Notes: generated by a model from the letters alone, not told the origin. A stretch of DNA of 64,000 bases from Cepaea nemoralis (GCA_014155875.1 JACEFZ010028121.1:124001-188000), one strand, 5' to 3'. Numbered from the stretch's first letter, positions 21,722-32,911 are shown. Numbers and translations: made by a program.

Positions 21722-23190
21722 GGTCTGAGCAGAGTGTGCCCTGGCCTTCCTCACTGTCAGCCCTACACAGATTGGAAGACTTGAAAAGGTACAAAACAAA
21801 GCCATCCGCATCATTTTGGGCTGCACGAAAGACACCAGCTGTGTATCAATGAGATACCTCCTTGACTTCCCGACAATGGAACACAGGATCAAGATCTGGA
21901 GAGCTCGTGCATTCTTAAAAATAAGTGCAGATGAGCAGCACCTCTGCATGACGCTATATTGAGAGAAAAGGGTGACAGGCTAAAGAGAGGCAAATCATGG
22001 ATTGGTCGGGCCGAAGATGTCGTCAGACAGGTCTGCAGTATTACCAGTATCAACCCCGGCAAGGAATGGGTGCCGGTGCCTCCAGCTTTTAAGTGCACTT
22101 TCTCCTGCATTATCACATTCGACAGACGGTGCAGAGAGCAGAACCCTGTCGCTGTCAATGCAGAAGTCAACGCGCTCATCTATGAACACTCATATATCCC
22201 CAAAGTGCTCATCTATACAGATGGATCTGTTGTAAAGCAGCACAGAAGTGCGTGGGCATTTACAGCCCATTCAGCGGGCCGAACCGTTCAAGAATCCAGT
22301 GGTGCCCACTCTATGACCTCGAGCAGCATGACGATGGAGGTGATGGCAGTTACACAGGCTTTTATATGGCTGGAATCACAGCATTATACCAACGAGTGTG
22401 TACTAAGTGACTCAATGCGCATGATTCAGAAGATCGAAGCTGGATCTGTACGTAGACGGTGGACTGAGTCGCTGCGGTAGTCTGTTGTTCGTAAAGTCAC
22501 CTTTATCTTCGTCCCGGGACATGCGGGAGTCGAGGGAAATGAACGAGCTGATAAACTGGCTGGCTCTGCACTCCCTGTAGATGGCCAGCCCATGGATCGT
22601 GCCGATGTTATTAATGTCCTTAAAGATATGGCGAGAACAGAGGACTTTGACGTCAGTGAATCCACATCGCTGTCCAATGTGAAAAGTGGAAAAGACAGGA
22701 GTCTCGACAAACAACAGTCCGCACAGATGCATTGTGCATAATGCCGCCGCCAGAATGTCAACACAATAGACCCCCACAAAACACCCAGTTCATTTCTGAT
22801 GGAATCTGCAGCCATTTTCCCATCTGGATGTTTCCTAGATGTTCACCCACACAGTCCACGAAATACAGTTCATCGTCGATGGCAGTGGCAGTCAACCAGA
22901 AGCTCAGCAGCCACGCATTTCTGCATAAGGCAAAAACCGGTCAACTCTGGGACATAGCCATCTGTCATCACTCCGAACATGCAGTCACGTTCTTACTTGG
23001 GAGTAAGAATTCGGCACGGCCAGATGCGAGAGGTACATCGGGAAAACAAGGCGCCTCGTCAACCAACACAGAACTGGCACTATTAGCCACCGGACGCTGA
23101 TGCATATGCTGGTGGGAGGATCTGAGCACCTATGGACATGTCCGGAGTGCAATGAAGATACCCCAACTGATAACTGATAACTGAAGAAAC
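21722..23190 (+). mobile_element. 5'-truncated RNase H LINE, plus orientation, decayed
   Basis: It begins at the RT thumb end (SASFWAARKTPAVYQ-like, equivalent to RIILGCTRDTACRAM in the copy at 38573). It continues through GDRLKRGKSWIGRAEDVVRQ and then an RNase H domain: VLIYTDGSVVKQH (first Asp), MTMEVMAVTQAF (Glu), CVLSDSMRMIQ (second Asp), FVPGHAGVEGNERADKLAG (last Asp). A stop follows RRRWTESLR (about 22480). The end is recognisable as VGGSEHLWTCPECNEDTP (about 23100-23160) before a (TGATAAC)n-like tail. The block 22676-22995 interrupts it. Confidence 0.75.
22676..22995 (+). repeat. 320-bp block duplicated from 20432-20751
   Basis: From GTGAAAAGTGGAAAAGACAG to CATGCAGTCACGTTC the two blocks agree except for about two C/T differences (for example GATGCATTGTG against GATGCACTGTG). 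Relative to the sister LINE at 38573 the block is an extra insertion in the segment after the RNase H domain. Confidence 0.8.
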
Positions 23191-23321
23191 AAGAAGGAAA
23201 TGAAAAATAAGGTAAGAAATATATTCCTTCTTTCCTGTTAATTCACAAATTATTTACCCCATGCCTCTGTAAATTCTCTGTCTTTACTAATATTACACAT
23301 TGCACCCCTCTCGGGATTCTC
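23191..23321. other. No gene seen; may hold the displaced 3' flank of the Sailor-like element
   Basis: A+T-rich spacer between the LINE tail and a tRNA-derived SINE. Confidence 0.25.
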
Positions 23322-23605
23322 CGTGGCGAAGTGGTCAAGACGTCTGACTCGGGCTCCGAAGGTTGTATGTTCGATTCCGGGCCGCGTCCTTCATTTCACG
23401 AGTGCATTTTTTCGGAGACTCCCGAGGGTCGTCGCTGGAGCTACGGAGTTCGTGCTTTGTGCGACGCTTTCCGCGCTAGGGAAAGAAACTGAGCCATATG
23501 GGATAAACACCCGGTGCAATGCAGCCGACCCTGTCGATTTTAAGCTAATTCTTTCATTGCATCCTCTCTCATACGAATCCGGATACGCCTTTGTGTGTCA
23601 ACAGA
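23322..23605 (+). mobile_element. tRNA-headed SINE of a second family
   Basis: The first 75 bases look like a tRNA: an A-box-like GTGGCGAAGTGGTCAAGAC and a perfect B box inside TATGTTCGATTCCGGG. After the head a unique body continues for about 210 bases (GACTCCCGAGGGTCGTCG; AAACACCCGGTGCAATGCAG) without a poly-A run. It is not a working tRNA gene: the acceptor stem does not close and the sequence runs on into the body. Confidence 0.55.
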
Positions 23606-23694
23606 ATTGACATGTCTCACATTACCGTAAAAATAACTTCGTTAGCGAGAAATCACTAGTTGTTCAGCAAAAGATCAAAGGAATGTCGCCGCTT

Positions 23695-24000
23695 TCAATG
23701 ATTTAAGCTGTTTTTGGACCTTTCAAAGACATATTCCTTGGGTAGGGGTAAATATAAGACGGCTGGAAAAATTTCATAACGATGCAACAGACAGTTTTCA
23801 AAATAATTGATCGTGAATGAAGGCAACCAAATGTGGACATACTGTAGTGACTTATTGCATAATATACTTTTCATTTTCTGAAATGCAGCTTTCGCTTGCC
23901 ATATTTTGTTCTTAATCTCTGTTGTGCACCTTCCATCTAATGTTACAATTCCCCACAAGTATGTAACACTATCCACTTGGTTAATGTATGGGTTTAATAT
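23695..24000 (-). mobile_element. LINE family B relic
   Basis: The minus strand reads YLWGIVTLDGRCTTEIKNKI and WQAKAAFQKMKSILCNKSL, matching the same span in the copies at 37800 and 54400. Only this internal stretch of about 150 bases is convincing. Confidence 0.6.
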
Positions 24001-24380
24001 TTATGTAAACCCTGTAAAAGCAAGTCTTTCTTCTGTGCTGTATGTAAAATAACATAAAGGGCCCGTTTCACACATCTTCATGTGTATTGGGTATATTATG
24101 CCAGCCCCATAACTTTATGCAATAATCGACACTCAACGGGTGATGTGGTCAGTATTACGTCGGCCATGTTTACTTCCCAGGATATTTCCTGGTACCCAGT
24201 TTAGGCTGGGTCAACCTGGGCACCCATATCAATTCTTAAATAAAATCCATCTCGGTGGAGATTCGAACACATGATCACTGGACCAGCAGGCAAGAGTCGC
24301 CTGTACCATAGACCATAGTTATATTTTGTGTGTGTGCGTGTGTGTGTGTGTGCGCGCGCGCTCGTTCGTGTTCTGTAATA
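24001..24380. other. No gene seen; short (TG)n tract
   Basis: Unique-looking sequence with a GT/GC dinucleotide tract at about 24328-24362. Confidence 0.4.
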
Positions 24381-25970
24381 TAATGTCTTCTTCTTCTTCT
24401 TCTTCTTCAGTGTTCCGAGCCATTGAGGTTCTTTGCTGCAGATACAATCGATCTCCATTCGTCTCTCTGGTTGACCTTCTCTTGCCAGTCGTTAATTCCA
24501 AGTGCTTGTAGGTCTGTATATATATTATCTCTCCACCGTCTTCTTGGTCTACCTCGGGGTCTACGGTAATTTATTTCCTGAGTGTAAGCGAGGTTTGTTT
24601 CCCTATTATCTTCCATTCTTTCTATATGCCCCAGCCATTGTAGTCTATTAGCCTTCATGATACCAGTGATTAGCGGGGACTTAAACAGATCATAAATGTC
24701 TTTGTTACTTCTTCTTTTCCAGTCTCCACTTTGTGTATCCCTAATGGGTCCAAAGATGCGTCTTAAAACTTTGTTCTCAAAGGTTTGTAGCAAGGCTTCA
24801 TCTCCTTTCGTTGTACTCCAGGTTTCAGAGCCATACAGCACAACTGGTCTGATCAGTGTTTTGTATATTGTGATCTTGGTGTTACGAGATAGCGCCTTTT
24901 ATTTTAGTAGATGTTGTAGTGCATAGTATATCTTATTTCCAGAATTGATTCTAGTTTGTATTTCTTCCCTTATGATGTTGGAGCAGTTGAAGATTGTACC
25001 CAGGTATTTGTATGTTTCCGTTCTTTTCATGGTAATATTATCTATTTGTATGTGGCCAGAGTTTTTAGCCATTCCTTCTCTTGAAATTACCATATATTCT
25101 GTCTTATCTTGGTTGATAACCAGCCCCATCTGTTGGGCTTTTTCCTTTAAGTGAGTCAATATTTCCAATGTCTTTTTTTCATTTTCTTCTATAATATCTA
25201 TATCAGCTGCATAACCAAGCAGCTTAGATGTTCCTCCGATATCACATTCCTCCTTTACAACTTTCTCTAGAGCCAGGTTGAATAGTAGCGGCGATAGTGC
25301 ATCACCCTGTTTCAGGCCAGATGTTATTTGGAAAGGGTCTGATTTCCTGCCTTTATATGTTACTATATTAAAAGTATCTTCCATGCATAGTCTGGTCATG
25401 TTGATTAACTTCCTTGGTATTCCAAATTCCCGCATAGAATTCCATAGACTATTCCTATGGACACTATCATAAGCCTTTTTAAAATCCACAAAAATGTTAT
25501 GGAGATCTCTTTTATATTCCCAATTTTTCTCGGCTATTTGTTCGTAAGATAAATATCTGATCTATTGTTGATCTGTTTTGTCTAAAACCCGCCTGGTAGT
25601 CACCTAATATGTCTTCTGAATATGGTTTTAGTCTATTTAGTAATACTGCGGATAGTATCTTATAGCTTATGGACAGTAGTGATATTCCTCAATAAAGTTC
25701 GTATAGCTTTAGATGTAATGCATGGCCACCCGCCTGTATAAATTCAGCAGCAATTCCATCAGCCCCAGTTGCCTTATTGTTTTTAAGTCGTGTGATTACA
25801 TATAGGATTTCTTCAAATGCAGATTCTTCAATTTGTGGTTCACACGTTAGAACCTCTTCCTGTGGGAAAGTGTTACTTGGAGCTTCACAATTTAATAATT
25901 TAGTAATATCATGTCTATAATGTAATATAAAATTATCATAGTTCTGTGCTGATTTAAGATTTCCCATCCC
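24381..25970 (-). mobile_element. LINE family C with (GAA)n tail, RT active site mutated
   Basis: Minus-strand pieces in order: LKNNKATGADGIAAEFIQ (RT motif 1, about 25780), VDFKKAYDSVHRNSLWNSMR (motif 3, 25489), GLKQGDALSPLLFNLALEK (motif 4), LLGYAADIDIIEENE (active site), KYLGTIFNCSN, then MLYGSETWSTTKGDEALLQT, RRPRGRPRRRWRDNI and WRSIVSAAKNLNGSEH with a stop at 24407. It ends in (GAA)n, seen as (TTC)n at 24384-24408. The box is YAAD, so the first catalytic Asp is missing. Frameshifts occur near 24880 and 25500-25690, and the 5' end is truncated at about 25970. Confidence 0.8.
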
Positions 25971-26242
25971 TCAGAAATGTACAGCGACAGTTGTGATGAT
26001 GTTATAAACTCGTAGTCGACCGCTCTTGTAAAACTTTACTACTTAGTGAGGACTGGATAAATGTGCCAAACGTGTGCTGTGCGTCATTTTCAGTGTGCTT
26101 CTCACGCTGTTTTGGGGGTGCATACCTTGAAGTCAGAGGGAGAATTGTAAAAGAAGACTGCAGTACTTTCGCCTTGACAACATGTCTTGCCATCTCACTC
26201 GATCACCAGATTCGGGGATCAGCTCGGTGCTTTTGTCTAGAC
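25971..26242. other. Small LINE scraps
   Basis: About 26100-26180 (plus) reads RGRIVKEDCSTFA, a scrap of the RNase H LINE. About 26185-26235 is a minus-strand scrap of the family A 3' end (compare 42905-42950). Otherwise unremarkable. Confidence 0.45.
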
Positions 26243-28275
26243 CAGGGGTGGGCAAACTACGGCCCGCGGGCCGCATGCGGCCCGCCAAGTGATTTTATAC
26301 GGCCCGCGAGGGCATTTAGAAATACATATTTTTAATTCGTTTTTAAGTTATTTTGTTGAATTTTACAACATTTAATGTACCGTTATGATAAGTGTCAATA
26401 ACAAACGTAAGATTGAAGATGAATGCCGTGGTTTTAATGATGAATGGACAACTAAGTACTGTTTTATAAAAGTTGGTAGCAAATCAGTTTTCTTGTTGTG
26501 TCGTGAGTCAGTGGCTGTCTTCAAGGAGTACAATTTAAAAAGACATTATCAAACAAAACATTCCGATTTCGGATACAATTTAACGACCGAAGAGAAGAGG
26601 AAATGCCTTGAGTTGGTGAAAAATTTGAGAAACAGCAAACTGTTTTCAATAAACAGTCTTCAATTCAAGATGCTGCAACTGAAGCTAGTCTTGTACTGTC
26701 ACACAGAATTGTAAAACAAATCAAGCCATTTTCTGATGGCGAGTTCATCAAGGAATGTTCGCTAGATGCAGCAAACATTATGTGTCCAGAACAAAAAACC
26801 AGATTAGACAACATTACTTTATCAAGGAGAACTGTGGTCAGGCGTGTTGACAAGATCAGTGACAATTTGATGCATAAACTTCAAGATGCAAGTAAACAAT
26901 TTTTGTGGTACTCTCTTGCATTGGATGAGAGTACAGATGTACATGATACTGCCCAATTATTGATATTTATACGTGGAATAAACACTTCTTTCAAACTCAC
27001 TGAAGAATTACTGAGTGTTGAGTCACTCAGAGACACAACCACAGGCCATGATATATTCAATGCTGTTACTAACTGTATTGAAAGAACTGGGTTGGTTTGG
27101 AACAAAATGGCAAGTCTTAAAACTGACGGAGATCGTGCTTTGACTGGAAAAAATGTAGGTCTGGTAAAGTTGATAAGTGATAAGATTCAAGCAGAATATC
27201 CAGATCACACATTATTACCACGTCACTGTGTGATTCATCAAGAAAGTCTGTGTAAAACTGTTTTAAATATAAAGCATGTTATTGACCCAGTTGTCAGTGT
27301 CATCATCCTCATCAGATCAAGAGGACTTAATCACAGACAGTTCAAGTCATTACTTGGTGATTTGGAAACTGAACATTCCGATGTCCTGAACCACACCAAT
27401 GTTCGATGGCTGAGTCTCGGCAAGGTGTTGAGGCGAGTGTGGGAACTCATAGAAGAAACAGTGATGTTCCTAGAGATGAAGGGCATTGCATGTGACTTTA
27501 ATACTAACATTGTCAATAAAGAGTGGCAGTTAGACTTTATGTTTGCCATTGAAATTATGGAAAAGTTAAATGAACTGAATGTCAAACTTCAGGGCAATGG
27601 TGTGTTTGCACATGAATTGTATGTATATGGAAAATCATTTCAGGTAAAACTCTCACTGTTCTCCAGACAAGCAAGTGAAAAAAGATTTTGTCACTTCCCT
27701 TTGCTGAAACAAGAAACTATTTCTGGTGAAATGACTGAAAAATACAAAGCCCAATTAGATGCATTGATTTAAGAATTTGGATGGAGATTCCAAGATTTCA
27801 ATAAATTAGAGCTATAGTTCAATATTCTCAGTTCACCTTTTAGTGCAGAAGCTGATACAGCCACAGAGGACATACAGTTGGAGCTGCTTGACTTACAAGT
27901 AGATCATGACCTGAAAGAGAAATTCAAGACAGATTGTTTGCTGGATTTCTATGGATCTTTATCACAAGAATCATTTCCCAACTTGAAAAACTTTGCAGCT
28001 AAACTTTTATCATTATTTCGATCAACATACATTTGCGAACAAGCATTATCTTGCTTGAAGATCAACAAATCTAAGAATAGGTCTTTATTGTCAGACTGCA
28101 ACTTGCATGCTGTCATGCGAATTTCAGCAAGTAAACTTGCTCCAGATTTCAAGAATATTGTCAAAAAGTGCAAGCAGTTACATACATCTCATTAGAAATC
28201 AACAACTGTAGTGACAATGTAGTCGCTGTGTGTCTAAATTAAAGCCATTGATAGATGATAGATAATAAAGAATAT
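26243..28275 (+). mobile_element. hAT-superfamily transposon, 3' terminus lost
   Basis: The 5' terminus CAGGGGTGGGCAAACTACGG is followed by a G+C-rich inverted word (GGCCCGCGGGCC), a hallmark of hAT elements. The palindromic octamer GTCTAGAC precedes it and would be the target duplication, but no partner and no inverted terminal repeat occur downstream. The 3' part therefore seems to have been lost where LINE fragments begin (about 28280). Confidence 0.7.
26382..28195 (+). pseudogene. hAT transposase relic (GTF2IRD2/SCAND3/FAM200-like family)
   Basis: The first frame (26382-26714) has a BED/TTF-like start with KEYNLKRHYQTKH, the finger histidines. A frameshift near 26640 leads into the catalytic domain: SLALDESTDVHDTAQLLIFI (first Asp), MASLKTDGDRALTGKNVGLV (second Asp), HCVIHQESLC and NVRWLSLGKVLRRVWEL. 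Two in-frame stops (27770 and about 27815) separate it from the dimerisation end FRSTYICEQALSCLKINKSK and SLLSDCNLHAVMRIS. Vertebrates have domesticated copies of this family, but the stops and the shift make this one dead. Confidence 0.8.
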
Positions 28276-28379
28276 TTGTTATAATAACAAGTAAAATCGT
28301 GTTAACAAATAGAGTGCCTATATATATACAATATATAAAATATATACAAATGACGTCTTTCTTTAGTCAGTATGCTTAC

Positions 28380-28535
28380 CATCTTGCAAAAGGCTACCTT
28401 TGCAATGGGGATTCTTGTTCTAATCTCTTCAAGGCATTTGCCGTCAGATGTTATGACTGTTCTGAGATAATTGTACCGATTCACTTGTTTAAGAATATTC
28501 CCATTTACTTCTTCGCCTACAGACTGATTATCGCA
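28380..28535 (-). mobile_element. LINE family A fragment
   Basis: The minus strand reads NGNILKQVNRYNYL, RTVITSDGKCLEEIRTRI and AKVAFCKM, matching 32990-33100. Confidence 0.65.
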
Positions 28536-28539
28536 AGAC

Positions 28540-28855
28540 AAGGACAGAGACGTTAAAATTAGCAACATGGAACATTAGGACGTTAAACGATGACGAAACA
28601 TTGGAGAACATAAAACAAGAAGTTGAAAGAGAAAAAATTAATATTTAGGGATGTGCGAAACGAGATAGACAGGAGTAGGCATCAAGATAGATGAAGATTT
28701 TAAGATTATTTATTCTGGAGGTGAAGATCGACAAAGGGGAATGGCAATTATTTTGAACCGGAAAACATCAAAATCTGTTCAAGGATATTGGGCCGTGTCG
28801 GACAGAGTTCTAATTAAACTAAGTGGCAGACCTTTTAAGTAGTAGTGTATAAGTA
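28540..28855 (+). pseudogene. LINE endonuclease N-terminal relic
   Basis: In shifted plus frames it reads ATWNIRTLNDDETLENIKQE, then GMAIILNRKTSKSVQGYWAV and SDRVLIKLSGRP, the start and middle of an APE-type endonuclease of the same kind as 35290-35570. It lies head to head with the family A fragment at 28380-28535. Confidence 0.6.
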
Positions 28856-29079
28856 CAAAAGCCAGTGGGTATTTGAGTTGGAAATCACTATTCCACCTCA
28901 AAGGGCGATAACTCTTCGGTGTTTTTTTTCTTTCAGAAATGTGGGTGTGGTCAAGTGGTTTAAGTACAACGTTTAACATGAAACACTCAAAATAACAAAC
29001 AAACGAGTCAACTAAGGTATATAATAATTTTTAATAAACCATATATATATAGACAAACAATACAATGCATATTGAACAA
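28856..29079. other. No gene seen; AAAGGGCGATAACTC motif and short TA tract
   Basis: A motif of the type CAAAGGGCGATAACTC (28900-28915) recurs in reverse complement near 55709-55722 (GAGTTATCTCCCTTTG). Similar words are common in molluscan interspersed repeats, from memory. Confidence 0.35.
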
Positions 29080-29420
29080 TTAAATGAGGAGCGGTGTAGT
29101 TGATAAATTATAATTTTGTATCTGTCTTTTTATATACAAATGTGACAGGGAAGCACGATGTTGTTTATACGTATAAACACCCGTCCCCTGGGTCTTAAAC
29201 CCTATGTTGGTTCCTCCACCCGCCTCTTTGGTGGTGAGAACATTTAAGAATATGTCTTTGTCCAAAACGTTGTGGTTTTTGGTCAGACCTTTGGTACTGA
29301 TTTTATCATAATCTCCGACACAAATATACGTCTTGCTGCATAACGACACCATCCCCTCCCCTCCATATTCTAGTTTAAATAGCCCAGGGGTTCTCTTTTC
29401 ATAGGCTTTGATATCCACAT
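29080..29420 (-). pseudogene. Protein-primed DNA polymerase B C-terminus (Polinton/adintovirus-like), relic
   Basis: A 112-codon minus frame shows the C-terminal signature of type B polymerases from Polinton/Maverick and adintovirus-like elements: TPGLFKLEYGGEGM, SLCSKTY, then KGLTK, TNIGFKT, TYKQ and a Y-x-KRQ ending. Family members use the same order (GLFK, LCSKTY, KGL, TNRGF, TY-Q, Y-KR). Catalytic palm motifs are absent, no other Polinton gene (integrase, capsid, ATPase) is recognisable nearby, and the frame opens abruptly beside a T-rich tract. It is an old fragment of a large DNA element or endogenised virus. Confidence 0.6.
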
Positions 29421-29515
29421 TTTTTTTCTTGGCGGGGAAGTGTGGGAAAATCTGGAAGGTAGTACCGTGAAGTTATACTTTTTTTTTTTCGGTCGGCGAA
29501 GTGTGGGAAAATCTC
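29419..29515 (+). repeat. Two direct copies of a T-run/GGCG(G/A)AGTGTGGGAAAATCT word
   Basis: A T8 run followed by GGCGGGGAAGTGTGGGAAAA (about 29420-29450) recurs as a T12 run with GGTCGGCGAAGTGTGGGAAA (about 29478-29512). Confidence 0.7.
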
Positions 29516-29879
29516 GGCGGGTGTGACGGTGGTCGGTTCATAACAGAACGGGGTGTATGAGGGGTGGAAAAATTCATTAAGTAAAGGGTTGTAAAAACGT
29601 TGGTGAGTGGTGTGTTAAAATATTTTGAACTGTTAGCACATTGGCGGTGTACATTAGTAGGAATAGAAGGAATAGTTGCAGTGGCGATAGTTGTAATAGT
29701 GGGTATGGATTAATGAAATTAGTTGATAAGGGGTGGTTATTAGTGCTATGTAGATGGTCGTAGTGGCTTATTCACTAGCATCACACGTGTTACAAATGAA
29801 ACCTTGAAAAGTAAAGATCGTCGGTTGGAGCTAGTATTGCTTATCATCAGTTGTTTAAAGTGAGTAATAACGTGGTGGT

Positions 29880-30480
29880 CAAGTAATTGTCAATTGGTCG
29901 AGTGACCACTTAAATTGTAGGGAAATTACGTGTAGTGAAACGGTGATGATCAAGAGATGGTCAAGTGGTGGTTAAGTAGTTGTGAAGTAGTGGTCAAGTA
30001 GTGGTCAATTGGTTGAGTGACCACTTAAATTGCCGGGGAAAGTATGTGTAGTAAAACGGTTGTGGATAATGTGATCGATGACGTGGTCAAGAGGTGGTCA
30101 AGCAGTGGTCAAATAGTGGTCAAGTGGTCTAGTGATCATTTAACTTGTCGGGGAAAGTACGTGTAGTGAAACGGTGATGGTAAAATAAGTAATGGCGTGG
30201 TAAAATAGTGATCAAGTAGTGGACAAGTAGTGGCTAAGTGGTCGAGTGACCACTTAAATTGTAGAGGAAGGTACGTGTAGTGAAAATGTGTTGGTTAAAG
30301 TGATCTATGACGTGGTCAAGTATTGGTCAAGTAATGGTCAAGTAGTGGTCAAATGGTCGAGTGACTGCTTAAATTGTTGGGGAAAGTTGGTATAGAGACA
30401 TGGTGGTGATCAAGAGATGGTCAAGTTGGGTCAAGTAGTTGTCAAGTAGTGGTCAAGTAGTGCTCAAACGGTCGAGTGAA
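29880..30480 (+). repeat. Satellite 1: about 5 units of roughly 115-120 bp
   Basis: Each unit contains GGTCGAGTGACCACTTAAAT, GGGGAAAGTACGTGTAGTGA and several GTGGTCAAGTA subrepeats. Anchors fall near 29898, 30012, 30126, 30239 and 30354. The units have diverged, with indels. Confidence 0.8.
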
Positions 30481-30715
30481 ACGTGCCTAATGACTAAACC
30501 GGTCAAAGATGGCGATGCATCCAGTGACATGCATAAGGGTACAGCCAGTACACGGGGCTAATGATTCAACCGGTCAAAGATGCCGATGCTTCCTGCGACA
30601 TGCGTAACGATACACGTGGAACACGTAGCTAATAACTCAACCGGTCAAAGACGGCGTAGCATCCAGTCACAGGGGTAATGGTACATCTGAGACACGTGGT
30701 TAAGAGGTAAACTAT
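30480..30715 (+). repeat. Satellite 2: three units of about 75 bp
   Basis: The anchor ACCGGTCAAAGA(T/C)G recurs at about 30498, 30573 and 30640, each followed by CATCCAG-like, a (G)GGTA-like word and an ACACG(T/G)GGCTAAT-like end. Confidence 0.75.
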
Positions 30716-31429
30716 AGAAAAAGGGTGTTCTATCAGTTGTCGACCCAGGGAACCTAACTCACAATGATCACCGAGTATCGGAGTGATTCCACTACGTCGT
30801 TAACATTGCATCCGAAGGCTAAAAGGGTCACCCTTCTCTCTCTCCTGTCTATATCCGTGTAGTCCTAGTGACACCGAGTAACACCAAAGTACATCCTGGC
30901 ATCAATACAACATAAACCGGTCTCGAAAGCAGCATACACGCATGTAAACAAGTCATCACAGTGTCCGACTAAGCCTTTCTAATACTCATACTGCAGAGAT
31001 GTGATCACCGATACTAATCGGTGAAGTCGTATATGTACGTAACAGCTATCGGGACATACAACGACGATTGGCTAATGCACGTTAACAGATCTATAATATT
31101 ACACACGAACACAACAAACTGTCCCGACTCAACCTTAGGCAATGCATGTAACATGAAATATCACGTGTTCGCTGTCATAACTAGCGACGTTATCACGTAG
31201 CAAATTAGACATCTACACTTTCATTACCTCTCTATGTGTCCATGCGTGTCTTTACATCTTTCTCCATAAATCAATTTTCAAGACCAATATATGTTATTTT
31301 CCAGTGTGCCTGCTCAGTGCCACACTTCACAACCAAACAAAAGTACACCTTTTATGTACCACTCCAATTGTCAAATAAGTAAATATGTTATACAAAGTAT
31401 TAAAATTATTGATCAAATATAGAAATATC
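30716..31429. other. No gene seen
   Basis: Unique-looking A+T-moderate sequence without convincing frames; may be part of the host intron or an unrecognised element. Confidence 0.4.
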
Positions 31430-32210
31430 TCGTCTAAACTTATAAAAAGTAGGACCATTTGGTAACCTATTGGGAAAAATATTAACCAAGTAGGAAACCT
31501 TGTTAGTCAAATAGAAAAAAAAAATATTGGCCACATAACGAAATGCCTCGACGAAACTTACGAAAAGTAGGAACGATTACTAACCGAATGGAAAAAACAT
31601 ATATTGGCCAAGCAACGAAATATCTCCGCCAAACATATGAAAAGTATGAAATTTTGTTAACCAAGTGTGAAAAAGTATCGCTCAAAGAGAGAAATATCTC
31701 ACCCAAACTTATAAAAAGTAGGAACATATATTAACCAAATCGAAAAAATCTTGGCCAAATAGGAAAATTTGTTAGCCAAATGGGAAAAAAATATTGTCCA
31801 AGTAACGAAATACATCGTTCAAATTTACGAAAAGTAGGAAACTTTGTTAACTAAATGTGAAAAGTTTGGCCAAATTTCAACCAAATTTATAAATATGTCA
31901 ACTACACTTATAAAAAAAAAAGTAGGAAAATTTGTCAGCCAAATGGGTAAAAGGTCGGCCAAATGCAGAAATATCGCAACCAAACTTATAAAAAGAAGGA
32001 AAAGATTGACCAAGTAACGAAACATCTAGTCGAAACTTATAAAAGCTAGGAAAGTTTGTTAACCAAATGTGAAAAAAAACCCACAAATATAGACCAAGTA
32101 AAGACATAGCTCCTCCAAATTTATGAAAAGTAGGAAACTTTAGTACCCAAATGCGAAAAATGTCGGCCAAATACAAAAATAGCTCGTCCAAACTTATGAA
32201 AGGTAGAAAA

Positions 32211-32291
32211 TTGTGTTAACCAAATGGGGAAAATGTTGACCAAAGTACGAAATGTCTCGTCCAAACATATAATAAAGGAGGAAAATTTGTT
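32211..32291 (+). repeat. Left arm of an 80-bp inverted repeat
   Basis: GTTAACCAAATGGGGAAAAT through AGGAGGAAAATTTGTTAG pairs with the reverse complement of 32827-32908 with only a few mismatches; a spacer of about 535 bp separates the arms. Confidence 0.8.
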
Positions 32292-32826
32292 AGCCGAATG
32301 GGAAAAAATATTAGCCAAGCAAAGAAATATCGCATCAAAACTTACAAATATCTAGTCCCAACTTATGAAAAGTAGGAGAAATTGCTACCCAAATGGGAAA
32401 AATACTGACAAAGTAAAGAAACATATCAACCGAACTTATACATATTTCGGTCAAACTAATAAAAAGTAAGAAAACACGTCAACCAAATCAACCAAAATGT
32501 TGATAAAACTTATAAATGTCTCGACCAAACTTATAAAAAGTAGGAAAATTTGTTGGCCAAAGTAAGAAATATGTCACCCAAATTAGGAAAAGGGTTGGCT
32601 AAATTAAGAAAAAATACAGACACACTAAGAAATATGTACGGCAAGGTAAGAAACATGTGTAACAATTTGAGATAAATGATGGTCAAACTAAGAAATATGT
32701 ATGGCAAAGTATGAAAAAAGGTTAACCAAATGGGGAAAAAATATTGACCAAGTAAAGAAATATATCAAGCAAACTTATACATATCTCGGTGAAACTAATA
32801 AAAAGTAGGAAAACACGTCAACCAAA

Positions 32827-32908
32827 CTAACAAATTTTCCTCCTTTTTTATATGTTTGGAAGAGACATTTCGTATTTTGGTCAACATTTTCCCCATTTGG
32901 TTAACACA
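32827..32908 (-). repeat. Right arm of the 80-bp inverted repeat
   Basis: Reads AAATTTTCCTCCTTTTTTAT through CCCCATTTGGTTAACAC, the inverse of 32211-32291. Confidence 0.8.
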
Positions 32909-32911
32909 GTG

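Larger units (their letters stand above)
31430..32910 (+). repeat. Satellite 3: 1.45-kb A+T-rich degenerate array ending in an inverted unit
   Basis: Words such as AACTTATAAAAAGTAGGAAA, TTTGTTAACCAAATGGGAAA and GACCAAGTAAAGAAATATCT alternate with irregular spacing of about 75-115 bp. The small Phe/Leu-rich minus frames across it are compositional. The final unit (32827-32908) is in the opposite orientation, see the inverted repeat entry. Confidence 0.85.

Noticed and set aside
23322..23396. A functional tRNA gene
   Set aside because: A and B boxes are present, but the acceptor stem does not pair and the sequence continues into a SINE body.
26382..28195. A domesticated hAT gene (GTF2IRD2-like)
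   Set aside because: A frameshift near 26640 and two in-frame stops before the dimerisation domain, plus a retained 5' transposon terminus, indicate a dead transposon.
31503..32318. Several Phe/Leu-rich minus frames that look membrane-like
   Set aside because: They lie wholly within the A+T-rich satellite 3 and repeat with it.
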